Of a stretch of 47,472 bases of DNA, positions 17,390-26,117 are shown one piece after another. The notes below the pieces were generated by a model, which searched no databases, was not told the DNA's origin, and saw nothing but the letters and a program-made list of their open reading frames with translations. This stretch comes from Oscillospiraceae bacterium (GTDB lineage: Bacteria; Bacillota; Clostridia; Oscillospirales; Ruminococcaceae): assembly GCA_009777635.1 (NCBI GenBank), contig WRLK01000022.1, forward strand, positions 1 to 47,472, in the 5' to 3' direction. The translations under genes were made by a program, and so were the position numbers. Each line of letters opens with the position of its first letter. The stretch's first letter is position 1.

Positions 17390-18504
17390 AACAGGTACTG
17401 GGGATTGTATTTTCAAATATGCACGACCACATGGTGAGCGAGCTGACGGCTGCGCGATGCATGGGCTCCGTTCCGATCGGCGGGCGCTACCGCATGATTG
17501 ACTTTGTGCTTTCCGGATTTGCGAACACCGGCATTGAAAACGTGGGGGTCATCACAAAAAACAACTACCAAAGCCTGATGAACCATCTCGGCAGCGGCCG
17601 CGAATGGGACCTTGCGCGGCGGCGCGGCGGGCTTGTCATCCTACCGCCCTTCGGCAATGTCGAAACAAGCGGGATGTACCGCGGCAGGATTGAGGCGCTG
17701 TCGGGCATCATGAGCCATATCAAAAGCACGCCGGGCGATTATGTAATCACCGCCGACTGCGATTTACTGGCGAACATCGACTATATGCCGTTTATCAAAA
17801 GCCACATCGATAGCGGCGCGGATATTTCGGTAATGTACAAGAAGATGCATTTAACCGGCGAGGTGACAAAGGATTTATGCACATTTTTACTCGACGGCGA
17901 CGACATGGTGCGCGATATGCTGATAGAATCCGAGATCAAGGGCGAGCAAAATGTCTACATCAATACAATGATGATCTCAAAGGATTTACTTGACCGTATT
18001 GTAAACGACTGCTACAGCCGAAACCAGTTTTCATTTGAAAAGGACGTTTTGCAATCCGGGATCAACCGGTATAAAATCCATGCCTTTGAGCTTGAGGGTT
18101 ACGCTGTGCGGATCAACAACATGAGAATGTATTATGAGGCCAATCTCGGCTTGCTTAATCCGCATGTGCGCGAGGAGCTGTTCCCGCACGACAGGCCGAT
18201 TTATACAAAGGTCCGCGATGAGGCGCCGGTGCGCTACGGGCTTGACGCGCGCGTTTCAAACTCCCTTATCGCCGACGGCTGCGTCATAGAGGGCGAGGTC
18301 GAAAACTCGCTTCTTTTCCGCAGCGTAAAGGTCTGCAAGGGCGCGAAGGTCAAAAACTCAATCATAATGCAGGACACGGAAATCGGCGCCAACTCAAACT
18401 TGGATTATGTCATCACCGACAAGGACGTCATTATAAAGGATAGCCGCATGATCATGGGCTTCAGTACTTACCCGGTCTACATCTCAAAGGGCTCGAACGT
18501 ATAG
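17386..18504 (+). CDS. glgD: GlgD, regulatory ADP-glucose pyrophosphorylase subunit
   Basis: A GlgC paralog found in Firmicutes that modulates GlgC in a heterotetramer. The 372-residue protein keeps the fold and [19 protein letters not shown]. However, its N-terminus ([18 protein letters not shown]) lacks the AGGxGxRLxxLT nucleotide loop, and the GGDHIYKMD site is replaced by [11 protein letters not shown]. This fits a poorly catalytic regulatory subunit. ATG 17386 follows AAAGGAGG at a good distance and overlaps the glgC stop. The frame continues upstream inside glgC without homology. Confidence 0.95.
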   Translation: MKQVLGIVFSNMHDHMVSELTAARCMGSVPIGGRYRMIDFVLSGFANTGIENVGVITKNNYQSLMNHLGSGREWDLARRRGGLVILPPFGNVETSGMYRGRIEALSGIMSHIKSTPGDYVITADCDLLANIDYMPFIKSHIDSGADISVMYKKMHLTGEVTKDLCTFLLDGDDMVRDMLIESEIKGEQNVYINTMMISKDLLDRIVNDCYSRNQFSFEKDVLQSGINRYKIHAFELEGYAVRINNMRMYYEANLGLLNPHVREELFPHDRPIYTKVRDEAPVRYGLDARVSNSLIADGCVIEGEVENSLLFRSVKVCKGAKVKNSIIMQDTEIGANSNLDYVITDKDVIIKDSRMIMGFSTYPVYISKGSNV

Positions 18505-18542
18505 CAAACGGACCGGTACAACGATGGAAAGGGAGGATGAAA

Positions 18543-19967
18543 ATGAAAATACTGTTTGCTGCAAGCGAAGCGGTTCCGTTTATTAAAAGCGGCGGCCTTG
18601 CGGACGTTGCGGGTTCGCTTACAGTTGCGGTCAGAAACCGCGGGCATGCGTGCAGGGTAGTTTTGCCGCTGTACGAGGATATCCCTCATGAGATGCGCCA
18701 GAATATGAAGTTTATCACATACTTTAACGTAACGCTCGGCTGGCGCAACCAATATTGCGGCGTGTTTGAGACAACGGTCGGCAAGCTGAAGTTTTATTTT
18801 CTTGACAACGAATATTACTTTAAACGCCGCGGACTGTACGGATTTTTTGACGACGGCGAAAGGTTTGCGTTTTTCTCAAAAGCAATCCTTGAGATGCTAA
18901 ACCACATCGATTTTTCGCCGGAGATTATCCATTGCAACGACTGGCAAACGGCGCTTACTCCCGTTTATCTGGACGTTTTCTACCGGCACATTGAGAAGTT
19001 TAAGAACATCAAAACGGTCTTTACGATCCATAACATCCAGTATCAGGGAACTTATGACCTTCGCATCGCAACCGACGTTCTCGGGCTGCCGGAGTGGGCG
19101 GTCGAAAATATTGAATTCCAAAAGGACGCAAACTATCTAAAAGGCGGTATTGAGGCCTGCGACACGCTCACGACCGTAAGCCCGACGTATGCGCAGGAAA
19201 TCCTCGACCCGTGGTTTGCTTATGGGATCGACCCGCTTTTACGGAAAAAACAGGAGAAGCTTTGCGGAATATTAAACGGCATCGATTACGTAGCGTATGA
19301 CCCCTCAAAGGACGAGGTGATCCCATATACATACACCGCAAACGAACTTAAGGGAAAGGCGAAGAACAAAAAAGAGCTGCAACGCTACCTGAATCTTGAA
19401 GAGAAGAAGGACGCTATGCTAATCGGCATGGTATCACGGCTTGTCGGGCATAAAGGACTTGATCTTGTAAAGCAGGTTTTCGACGAAATCATGGAGATGA
19501 ACGTGCAGTTTGTACTGCTTGGCTCCGGCGACCTGGAGTACGAAAACTTCTTTCGCGAGGCGCAAATGCGGTATCCCGGCAGAGTCTGCGCGCATATCGG
19601 CTATGACGATACGCTTGCGCGTAAGATTTATGCGTCCTGCGACGTGTTCCTCATGCCGAGCAAGAGCGAGCCTTGCGGGCTTTCGCAGATGATTGCGCTG
19701 CGTTATGGCACGATACCCATCGTCCGCTGCACCGGCGGACTGCGCGACAGCGTGTACGATTTTGGCGGAGAAACCGGCAACGGATACAACTTTTTAACCT
19801 ATAACGCATACGACATGCTCGACGCGCTTCACCGCGCCTTTAGGGACTTTGCGGATAAAGATATCTGGAAAGCGCATATTAAAGCCGCGATGGGATTCGA
19901 TTTCAGCTGGGGCAAATCGGCGATTGCATATCTTAATATTTACAAGAAATTGCTGACGCCAGACTAA
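18543..19967 (+). CDS. glgA: Glycogen synthase (ADP-glucose, GT5)
   Basis: It elongates alpha-1,4-glucan from ADP-glucose. The 474-residue protein has the N-terminal KSGGLADV loop that binds ADP-glucose, the HCNDWQTAL block, VFTIHNIQYQG and the C-terminal SKSEPCGLSQMIALRYGTIPI with the conserved Glu. ATG 18543 is chosen because GGGAGG (18531-18536) then has a six-base spacing. ATG 18537 would abut the ribosome site. Last gene of the operon, followed by a terminator. No glycogen phosphorylase is in the window. Confidence 0.97.
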   Translation: MKILFAASEAVPFIKSGGLADVAGSLTVAVRNRGHACRVVLPLYEDIPHEMRQNMKFITYFNVTLGWRNQYCGVFETTVGKLKFYFLDNEYYFKRRGLYGFFDDGERFAFFSKAILEMLNHIDFSPEIIHCNDWQTALTPVYLDVFYRHIEKFKNIKTVFTIHNIQYQGTYDLRIATDVLGLPEWAVENIEFQKDANYLKGGIEACDTLTTVSPTYAQEILDPWFAYGIDPLLRKKQEKLCGILNGIDYVAYDPSKDEVIPYTYTANELKGKAKNKKELQRYLNLEEKKDAMLIGMVSRLVGHKGLDLVKQVFDEIMEMNVQFVLLGSGDLEYENFFREAQMRYPGRVCAHIGYDDTLARKIYASCDVFLMPSKSEPCGLSQMIALRYGTIPIVRCTGGLRDSVYDFGGETGNGYNFLTYNAYDMLDALHRAFRDFADKDIWKAHIKAAMGFDFSWGKSAIAYLNIYKKLLTPD

Positions 19968-20002
19968 GAACCTGTTCCCATAGGCTCAACCGCAATATAA
20001 GC

Positions 20003-20040
20003 AAAAGAACCGCGCTCTTAAAGCTGCGGTTCTTTTTATT
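20003..20040. terminator. Bidirectional terminator between glgA and the mreB paralog
   Basis: AAAAGAACCGC (20003-20013) pairs with GCGGTTCTTTT (20026-20036), giving a T-run on both strands. It ends plus-strand glg transcripts and overlaps the stop codon of the convergent mreB paralog. Confidence 0.9.
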
Positions 20041-21064
20041 TTTCCTGCTGATGCGCGGGAGGCGTGATATGTGCAAACCCGTCATACAATTTGTCAAGGT
20101 ATGCAAACGAGCGCGCAGTTCCGATTGCAACGGATTCAACCGCATTTTCGGCAACGTAGGCACGCGCACGGGTATTGCGGGTGATAAGCTCGTCAAGGCC
20201 GTTTAACATAGAGCCCCCGCCGGTCATGACAATGCCATTTTCGCGGATGTCGCCCGCAAGCTCGGGGGGCGTTTTCTCAAGCACTGATTGTATCTCGCGG
20301 ATAATAACGCTCGCAACGTCGAGAAGCGGCTCGATCAGCTCGCTGCGCCTTAACATAATCTGTTTCGGCAGGCCCGTCACAAGGTCGCGGCCTTTTGCGC
20401 TTCCCTCCAAGTCCTCGCTGCCGGGATAAACACTGCCAAGCTTGATTTTTATGTTTTCGGCTGTTTTTTCACCAATCAGTAAATTGTAGTTTGAGCGAAT
20501 GTATTTGATAATCGCCTCATCGAACTTGTTTCCGGCGACGCGCAGCGAGGTTTTGCATACAATACCGTTGAATGAAAGCACCGCGATGTCGCAGGTGCCG
20601 CCTCCGATATCGACGACAAGGTTGCCGTCGGGCTTAGATAAATCCACGCCCGCGCCAATCGCCGCGGCAACAGGCTCCTCAATCAGGTAGACTTTGCGGG
20701 CTCCCGCCGCGGCGGCTGCGTTGATGACGGCGTTTGACTCCACACCGGTTATCCCCGACGGCACGCATACGCAAATACGCGGCTTTACAAGCTGGTTATA
20801 GTTGATTCTGTGCAAAAGGTGCTTAATGAGCACTTCAGTCGTTCTAAAATCAGAAATAACGCCGTCCTCAAGCGGCCTGATGACCTCAATCGTATCAGGC
20901 GTGCGGCCAACCATGCGGTAAACGTCGCCGCCGATGCCAAGAATCTCACCGGTACGCTTTCTTACAGCGACGACGGACGGCTCTTTTATAATCTTTTCGC
21001 GCTTTGAATCGATAACCAGAATCGTAGAGGTTCCCAAATCGATTCCAATATCAAGAGAAGGCAA
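20036..21064 (-). CDS. mreB: MreB-family actin homolog (second copy)
   Basis: A 342-residue bacterial actin. The phosphate loops IDLGTSTILV (near residue 8) and [14 protein letters not shown] (about 150-165), the PSGITGVESNA and EEPVAAAIGAG blocks and the C-terminal MTGGGSML are all MreB/Mbl hallmarks. MreB paralogs form membrane filaments that steer lateral cell-wall synthesis. It stands alone with its own promoter, unlike the copy in mreBCD at 33.2 kb, so an Mbl- or MreBH-like specialised role is inferred. It starts with TTG after GGATGTGA. Confidence 0.9.
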   Translation of the reverse strand: MPSLDIGIDLGTSTILVIDSKREKIIKEPSVVAVRKRTGEILGIGGDVYRMVGRTPDTIEVIRPLEDGVISDFRTTEVLIKHLLHRINYNQLVKPRICVCVPSGITGVESNAVINAAAAAGARKVYLIEEPVAAAIGAGVDLSKPDGNLVVDIGGGTCDIAVLSFNGIVCKTSLRVAGNKFDEAIIKYIRSNYNLLIGEKTAENIKIKLGSVYPGSEDLEGSAKGRDLVTGLPKQIMLRRSELIEPLLDVASVIIREIQSVLEKTPPELAGDIRENGIVMTGGGSMLNGLDELITRNTRARAYVAENAVESVAIGTARSFAYLDKLYDGFAHITPPAHQQEK

Positions 21065-21099
21065 TCAAATTCACATCCAATATAACATCTTTAATAACT

Positions 21100-21128
21100 A
21101 TTATAGAATTTTTTGCGCCATATTTCAA
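21100..21128 (-). promoter_or_regulatory. Sigma-A promoter of the solitary mreB paralog
   Basis: On the minus strand, TTGAAA (21123-21128) and a perfect TATAAT (21100-21105) are spaced 17 bases. The -35 overlaps the recD2 stop codon. Confidence 0.75.
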
Positions 21129-23341
21129 CCGTCTTCGATATTTTTCGTCAATAAATGCTGTAAATTTGTATATCGAAGCACTTTTCGATGGTTTTCCACC
21201 ATTGTATATACTGTATTTTTTGTACCGAGTATAATCATGACACGCTTAGCTCTGGTAACACAAGTATACAATATATTACGATAATACAGTTTTGGATGAA
21301 AGCTCATCAATGGCATAATTACGGCCTCGAATTCGCTGCCTTGGCTCTTGTGCACGGTGATTGCCCAAGCGTGTTCGATTTCGTCGGCCATGTCAAACGA
21401 ATACTCGGCGACACGGTCTTCAAATCTGATCAAGATGCTCTGGCTTTGCCTTACAAGCATTTCGATGACGCCGATGTCGCCGTTGAAGATACCGGCGCCG
21501 GCTTCCCCGCCGTCTTTTTCCCACGGGATGTCGTAGTTGTTCTTGATTTGCATGACCTTGTCGCCCTCGCGCAAAATCCGCGAGCCGAGCTTTTGCTCGT
21601 TCTTCTCAGGCGTTTCAGGGTTTAGTTTTTCCTGCAAAAGACGGTTTAATTCGATGCTTCCGAGGGCGCCGACCCTGCTCGGGACAATTACCTGTATATC
21701 CCAGAGGGGCGAGTAGCCATATGCCTTCGGCAAGCGGAAAGCGCACAGCTCGACGACGGTTTTGGCGGTTTCTTCGTAGGCGGTTCTCGTTAGAAAAAAG
21801 AAATCGCTGCTTTTCGTTTGAAGGTCGGGATGCTCCCCGCGGACGATTTTATGCGCGTTCGATACGATGGCGCTTTCCGTTTCCTGCCTGAAAATCTCGT
21901 TTAGATGCACCATGGGAATCATATCGCTGTCGATTAAATCCCGAAGCACGTTGCCCGCGCCGACGCTTGGAAGCTGGTCGGGGTCGCCGACAAGTATCAG
22001 CCGGCAGCTCATTTTCATCGCTTTCAAAAGGCTGTGCATCAGTTTCGCGTCGACCATCGAAACCTCGTCGAGGATTACGGCGTCAAGGCGCAGCGGGTTT
22101 TTCTCGTTTCGCTTGAACTTTATTTCGCCGCCCGCGTTTTGATCCCTGAAATCAACCTCAAGCAGGCGGTGGATCGTCTTAGCGTCACGACCTGTAAGCT
22201 CCGACATGCGTTTTGCGGCGCGCCCGGTAGGTGCGGCAAGGGCGGCTTTTCCGCCCTGCGTCTCCAAAATGGAAAGGATTGCCTTTAGCGTTGTGGTTTT
22301 GCCGGTTCCGGGGCCGCCGGTCAGGATAAAAATATTATTCGACAGCGCCGATTCAATCGCTTTTACCTGAAGCGGCGCGTATCCGATCGAAAAGTTTTCC
22401 TCAAGCGCCTTGATTTCCTTTTGGAAGCTTCGGTTTTGCGGAGGCGTAGTTCCAAGCATCATGCGGACGCGCCCTGCGATATAAGTTTCAGCGTCATATA
22501 AATCCGGCAGGAACAAAAACCGCGAGCCGTCTACGCAATCGCTTTCGAAGGTCGAGTCTTCGGTACAGGAAAGCGCCGCATCCTCCAGCTTGAATAAATC
22601 GGCGTCAAGCAAACCGGCGGCAGTCTTAAGAAGCTTGTCCAAAGGCAGGCACGTATGCCCGTTTGAGAGGTTGTGCGTCAAAACATGAAAGATTCCGGCG
22701 CGCAGTCGGGCGGGGGAGTCCGCGGCGACGCCGAAGTTGGCGGCGATCAAGTCGGCCTTTTCAAACGTGACGCCGACGTCGCCGCCACAAAGCAGATATG
22801 GATCGGCGCGGATGATTTCCATGGCAAGCGGGCCCCACTTTTTCCACGCGCGGATAGCCGCCGACGCTCCGACGTCGTGGCGGGCAAGCTCGAGCATGAC
22901 GGCGCGCAAGCCGTGGATATTGCGGTATTCCTCCGAGATTGCAATTGCTTTTTGGGGAGAGATTCCTTTAATCTCCGAAAGCCTTTCCGGATGCTTTTCG
23001 ATGATCATGAGCGAGTTGTCGCCGAAAAAATCCACCAGCCGTTTCGCGGTGCGGGGGCCAAGCCCCTTTACCGCACCGGACGACAGGTACTTGAGAATCG
23101 CGGCCGCAGTCGCAGGTAAGGCCTGCTCATACGCCTCCGCCTTAAACTGCGAGCCGTAAACGGGGTGTGAGACATATTTTCCGGTTACTTTTACATCTTC
23201 GCCTGTGCAAACGCCGTAAAGCGGACCCACGACAGTGATTGGGTTGTTGTTATAGTCAAGCTCAAGCACGGCGAAGCCGCTTTCTTCGCTTGCAAAAACC
23301 ACGCTTTCAACCGTTCCCTGTATGGTAATCATATCATCCAC
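21125..23341 (-). CDS. recD2: RecD2-like ATP-dependent DNA helicase
   Basis: A 738-residue SF1 5'-3' helicase of the RecD2 (YrrC) type that acts without RecBC in DNA repair. A long N-terminal region contains helix-hairpin-helix segments (SSGAVKGLGPRTAKRLVDFFG near 87-107, ISPQKA near 127). The Walker A motif TGGPGTGKTT is at about 341-350, followed by LDEVSMVD (Walker B), GDPDQLPSVGAGNVL and a C-terminal VHKSQGSEFE helicase motif. The GTG start follows AAAGGCGG. It lies 25 bases downstream of the small membrane gene and is probably co-transcribed. Confidence 0.95.
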   Translation of the reverse strand: MDDMITIQGTVESVVFASEESGFAVLELDYNNNPITVVGPLYGVCTGEDVKVTGKYVSHPVYGSQFKAEAYEQALPATAAAILKYLSSGAVKGLGPRTAKRLVDFFGDNSLMIIEKHPERLSEIKGISPQKAIAISEEYRNIHGLRAVMLELARHDVGASAAIRAWKKWGPLAMEIIRADPYLLCGGDVGVTFEKADLIAANFGVAADSPARLRAGIFHVLTHNLSNGHTCLPLDKLLKTAAGLLDADLFKLEDAALSCTEDSTFESDCVDGSRFLFLPDLYDAETYIAGRVRMMLGTTPPQNRSFQKEIKALEENFSIGYAPLQVKAIESALSNNIFILTGGPGTGKTTTLKAILSILETQGGKAALAAPTGRAAKRMSELTGRDAKTIHRLLEVDFRDQNAGGEIKFKRNEKNPLRLDAVILDEVSMVDAKLMHSLLKAMKMSCRLILVGDPDQLPSVGAGNVLRDLIDSDMIPMVHLNEIFRQETESAIVSNAHKIVRGEHPDLQTKSSDFFFLTRTAYEETAKTVVELCAFRLPKAYGYSPLWDIQVIVPSRVGALGSIELNRLLQEKLNPETPEKNEQKLGSRILREGDKVMQIKNNYDIPWEKDGGEAGAGIFNGDIGVIEMLVRQSQSILIRFEDRVAEYSFDMADEIEHAWAITVHKSQGSEFEAVIMPLMSFHPKLYYRNILYTCVTRAKRVMIILGTKNTVYTMVENHRKVLRYTNLQHLLTKNIEDG

Positions 23342-23366
23342 CGCTACACCGCCTTTAACATCTATA

Positions 23367-23729
23367 CTATTTTACCTCAACATGGCGTTTATGTAAATAT
23401 TCAAGACTTTTTATCGTATCCGGAACATCAGATATTTCGCATATGCACGCGCCGCCGATCTCGTTTAGCAGATTCTCGCAGATTTGCCTGCATTCCTCAT
23501 TAAGCCCCATGTCGACGAACAGGATGACGTCCCCGGAGTCCCGCCAATCCGCGGAAAAGGACAGCCGAATCTGCGCTTCAAGGCAATCGGGTTCATTATC
23601 CAGCAAAATCACCCGGTACCCGCGCAATACGTCGCCCGGTTTTTTAAAAGACTGCCAAAACCACGTGCCGCACTGAACAATTCCCACGGACGCAAAAAGG
23701 CACAGAAAAATCCACATCATCATTTCCAT
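23367..23729 (-). CDS. Small membrane-anchored protein of unknown function
   Basis: Not recognised. The 120-residue protein begins with a hydrophobic helix (MWIFLCLFASVGIVQCGTWFW, about residues 5-25). A soluble domain follows with YRVILLDNEPDCLEAQIRLSFSADWRDSGDVILFVDMGLNEE, then a Cys-containing ECRQICENLL and ACICEIS. The alternating hydrophobic pattern suggests an alpha/beta fold facing the cytoplasm. AGAGGGGG precedes its ATG. It leads into recD2, but a functional link is not established. The MITE-like element lies about 70 bases upstream of its start. Confidence 0.65.
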   Translation of the reverse strand: MEMMMWIFLCLFASVGIVQCGTWFWQSFKKPGDVLRGYRVILLDNEPDCLEAQIRLSFSADWRDSGDVILFVDMGLNEECRQICENLLNEIGGACICEISDVPDTIKSLEYLHKRHVEVK

Positions 23730-23797
23730 GAAAAAGCCCCCTCTTTATCTTTTCTACACTAAACCATTCTATGTCACCGGTTAAAAAAAGTGAAAAG

Positions 23798-24033
23798 ACT
23801 ATACCCTTGATATACAATTTACAACGCGCCTCATAAGCTGTGAATTTTTCCCATCTGCCTTGCAAAAGAAAAAAATTCACGCTTTGAGGTCGTAGAGTTT
23901 TGCCCTGCTATTTTTATGTCAGAGCAAGGCAAAAAACGCAGTAATACTGACGTATTACGAGTATTTTTAACGCCGCTATGGCGCAAAAATAGGGGGCAAA
24001 ACCGCGTTGTACATTGTATATCAAGGGTACTAT
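23798..24033. mobile_element. MITE-like element with 26-bp inverted ends
   Basis: Terminal inverted repeats at 23803-23828 and 24003-24028 match over 26 bases with one mismatch, beginning ACCCTTG and ending CAAGGGT. The same five bases, ACTAT, flank both ends (23798-23802 and 24029-24033), consistent with a target duplication. A TA duplication around CCCTTG/CAAGGG is an alternative reading. The interior has no gene. It carries nested hairpins: 23829-23849 with 23871-23889, 23897-23915 with 23985-24002, and GTAATAC/GTATTAC at 23941-23958. The inner part recurs at the window's right end. Confidence 0.8.
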
Positions 24034-24061
24034 TGTAAATTTTTAATATTTAATGTACAAT
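24033..24061 (+). promoter_or_regulatory. Probable promoter of ruvX, adjoining the MITE
   Basis: TTGTAA (24033-24038) and TACAAT (24056-24061) are 17 bases apart, and the preferred ruvX start lies 28 bases later. The -35 begins on the last base of the putative target duplication of the MITE. Confidence 0.55.
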
Positions 24062-24089
24062 ATGTAGTATGGAAAGAAGGTTTCGCTTG

Positions 24090-24515
24090 ATGAAAATACT
24101 GGCTGTGGATTTAGGCGACGCAAGGACAGGTCTTGCCTGCTGCGACGAAGCGGAAATTCTGGCGTCGCCTGTCGGCGTGATACATGATAAAAACTTTCAT
24201 ACAGTGCTTGAAAGGGTAGCGGCGGCAGCGCGCAAGCAGAGCGCGGAGGAAGTCATCGTCGGGTATCCCAAGAACATGAACAACACAATCGGTGAGCGCG
24301 CAAAAAAATGCGAGCTCTTTTCTGAAAAGCTCGCGGGGCTGCTCGATGTGCCGGTAAAGCTTTGGGACGAGCGCAGTACAACAGTTTCGGCTCACAATAT
24401 CTTAAACGAGACGGATACAAGAGGTAAAAAGCGCAAGAATATTATCGACGCGGTGGCGGCGACTATCATCTTGGAGAGTTATCTGATGCACAGGCGAAGA
24501 CTACCCAAAGTATAA
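24090..24515 (+). CDS. ruvX: RuvX/YqgF RNase H-fold nuclease
   Basis: A 141-residue protein of the YqgF family, implicated in Holliday-junction resolution and 16S rRNA 5' processing. Catalytic acids are in place: Asp in AVDLGDARTGLA near the N-terminus, the Glu of LWDERSTT and the Asp of DAVAATIILESYL near the C-terminus. ATG 24090 is preferred (AGAAGG ten bases upstream, and the usual start MKILAVDLG). An upstream in-frame ATG at 24069 adds seven unlikely residues. In Bacillus this gene neighbours alaS, ireB and yrzB (DUF1292), none of which is adjacent here. Confidence 0.92.
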   Translation: MKILAVDLGDARTGLACCDEAEILASPVGVIHDKNFHTVLERVAAAARKQSAEEVIVGYPKNMNNTIGERAKKCELFSEKLAGLLDVPVKLWDERSTTVSAHNILNETDTRGKKRKNIIDAVAATIILESYLMHRRRLPKV

Positions 24516-24532
24516 ATAAAATTATTTATACT
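24509..24532. terminator. A/T-rich inverted repeat between ruvX and the carboxypeptidase gene
   Basis: AGTATAAATAA (24509-24519) and TTATTTATACT (24522-24532) are perfect complements across a two-base centre and include the ruvX stop. Its position between convergent genes suggests a transcript end, but the stem has few G/C pairs. Confidence 0.35.
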
Positions 24533-24552
24533 AAATGTATCACAACGAAATC

Positions 24553-25455
24553 TTATAATAACGTCGCGATAATCAGCATTTCTTCAATTTCCTGATAAAT
24601 CTTTGCGAACATCTCAACAGGCAGCGGGTTTTTGCCCAATCCCACTTCAATGGTAAAGCCGGGGCGGTGGAACTTGTCGATAAACCAGTCCTTGAGCCCG
24701 CCGTGGGAAGCAAGCTCCACCGGCGTGGACGGCACATACCCGCTTGACGCCGCAAGGATTTGAGCCATCAGACGGCTTCGCGTCGGCGTATGCTCGCCGT
24801 ATTTATAGTATATCTCCTCACCTTGCGAGTGGAAGCTGTACAGCGTGCGCGGCTGGTACGTCAGGCAAAACGTGGTTATAGCGCGGGTTTCAGGCTCGCT
24901 GTTGGGGTGTGGGCCGCCGTACCGGGTAGGCGAGGGGCCTGTGACGCCGGCTTCTATTTCCATCTTCTGTAAAACACACCAGCCGGCGTCAAAGTTATGG
25001 TTTATGTCGACGCCGTTGGCGTTTGCCTGCCACAAAAGGTAATCGCCTTTACAGATGTTTTCCACGGAATCACCCATACGGCCTGCGCCGGGCTTCCCGG
25101 AAAGAGAAATCTCCACTCCGTCGGGGTTAAGGCATGGTACGATTACAAGTGAGCGCCCGTTTAACGCTTTCCTCACGTCAATGTCCGATACCTTTCCGCC
25201 GGTCTCGAGATTTTTCAGAAGAATCTCGCAAAACCGGATCAACAAAAGCGTCGTGATCCATTCGAGCCCGTGGGTCGCCCCAACGAACAGCGTCGCGCCC
25301 ATCGGGTTGCCGATGCAAAGCGCCGGGATTTGCCTGCCAAGAACAGACCGCCCGATCGGGAACACCTTCAGCCTCTTGTATTTTTTTCTAAGCTCCTCGA
25401 TTACCTGTATCGTGCCCGCAGCGGTTGGCGGTGCGGCGTAAAAATTCTGGGTCAT
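24553..25455 (-). CDS. M14-family zinc carboxypeptidase
   Basis: A 300-residue peptidase of the carboxypeptidase A/gamma-D-glutamyl-diaminopimelate peptidase type. The HxxE zinc motif is in GATHGLEW (His62, Glu65). PCLNPDGVE, DINHNFDAGW, the third zinc ligand in YSFHSQGEEIYY and the catalytic Glu in FTIEVGLGKN are present. No signal peptide is seen, so it may act in the cytoplasm, perhaps on peptidoglycan peptides (inferred). The ATG follows AAGGAGG at the right spacing. The open frame upstream, antisense to the Nudix gene, is not part of it. Confidence 0.9.
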   Translation of the reverse strand: MTQNFYAAPPTAAGTIQVIEELRKKYKRLKVFPIGRSVLGRQIPALCIGNPMGATLFVGATHGLEWITTLLLIRFCEILLKNLETGGKVSDIDVRKALNGRSLVIVPCLNPDGVEISLSGKPGAGRMGDSVENICKGDYLLWQANANGVDINHNFDAGWCVLQKMEIEAGVTGPSPTRYGGPHPNSEPETRAITTFCLTYQPRTLYSFHSQGEEIYYKYGEHTPTRSRLMAQILAASSGYVPSTPVELASHGGLKDWFIDKFHRPGFTIEVGLGKNPLPVEMFAKIYQEIEEMLIIATLL

Positions 25456-25548
25456 ACCGAAAGCCTCCTTTGGTTGCATGATACATATGTATGAGTGTGA
25501 CAAGTTTCGGTATTCTGCGGACGTACTATATTTTAAGGGATTGATAAC

Positions 25549-26082
25549 ATGGATTTTTTTGAAAAGAAAATATCGTCGAAAACAATCTACAGCGGCAAGG
25601 TGCTGACCTTGCAGGTTGACGATGTAAAGCTTCCAAACGGCAATACGGCAAGCCGCGAGGTCGTGCGTCACAACGGCGGCGTTTCGGTGGTAGCAATCGA
25701 TGAGGATAAAAACCTCTTGCTTGTGCGGCAATACAGGTATCCATACGGCGAAAACCTGCTGGAGATTCCGGCGGGGAAGCTCGAAAAAGGCGAAGACCCT
25801 GAGCTGTGCGGGATACGTGAGCTTCGGGAAGAAACAGGATATGAAGCGGGTAATTTTAAGTTTTTGGCGGAATTTTACCCCACGCCCGGCTATACGGACG
25901 AGCGGCTGTATATTTTCACGGCGGAAAATCTCACCTATAAAGGTCAAAAGCTTGACGCCGACGAATTTTTATCGGTGCAAAGGATTCCGCTTGAAAAGGC
26001 GGTTGAAATGTGCTTTAACGGCGAGATAAAGGACGCAAAGTCAGTAATCGGGATATTGATGTACAACAAAAATAACAGTTGA
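25549..26082 (+). CDS. Nudix hydrolase, ADP-ribose pyrophosphatase type
   Basis: It hydrolyses ADP-ribose or a related nucleoside diphosphate derivative. The 177-residue protein contains a full Nudix box, GX5EX7REUXEEXGU, spanning GKLEKGEDPELCGIRELREE and the following TGY. The opening SSKTIYSGKVLTLQVDDVKLPNG and ATAENLTY-like C-terminal region match the NudF/YqkG group, which clears ADP-ribose. AAGGGA lies upstream of its ATG. It is divergent from the carboxypeptidase gene, sharing a 93-base intergenic region with no clear promoter. Confidence 0.92.
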   Translation: MDFFEKKISSKTIYSGKVLTLQVDDVKLPNGNTASREVVRHNGGVSVVAIDEDKNLLLVRQYRYPYGENLLEIPAGKLEKGEDPELCGIRELREETGYEAGNFKFLAEFYPTPGYTDERLYIFTAENLTYKGQKLDADEFLSVQRIPLEKAVEMCFNGEIKDAKSVIGILMYNKNNS

Positions 26083-26117
26083 TTTTAATTTTAAATCTGA
26101 CGGAAAGGGTGGCATGT

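Noticed and set aside
19966-19995. Similarity of the TGTTCCCA.TA stretch after glgA to the stretch at 47351-47366
   Set aside because: Only about ten bases match, too short to call a shared repeat without a genome-wide search.
23644-23880. Minus-strand frame of 78 residues across the left MITE end
   Set aside because: It mixes MITE inverted repeat with the 5' region of the small membrane gene in a different frame and has no ribosome site.
25456-25947. N-terminal extension of the M14 carboxypeptidase frame
   Set aside because: It runs antisense through the Nudix hydrolase gene. A perfect ribosome site and the family's N-terminus both place the start at 25455.
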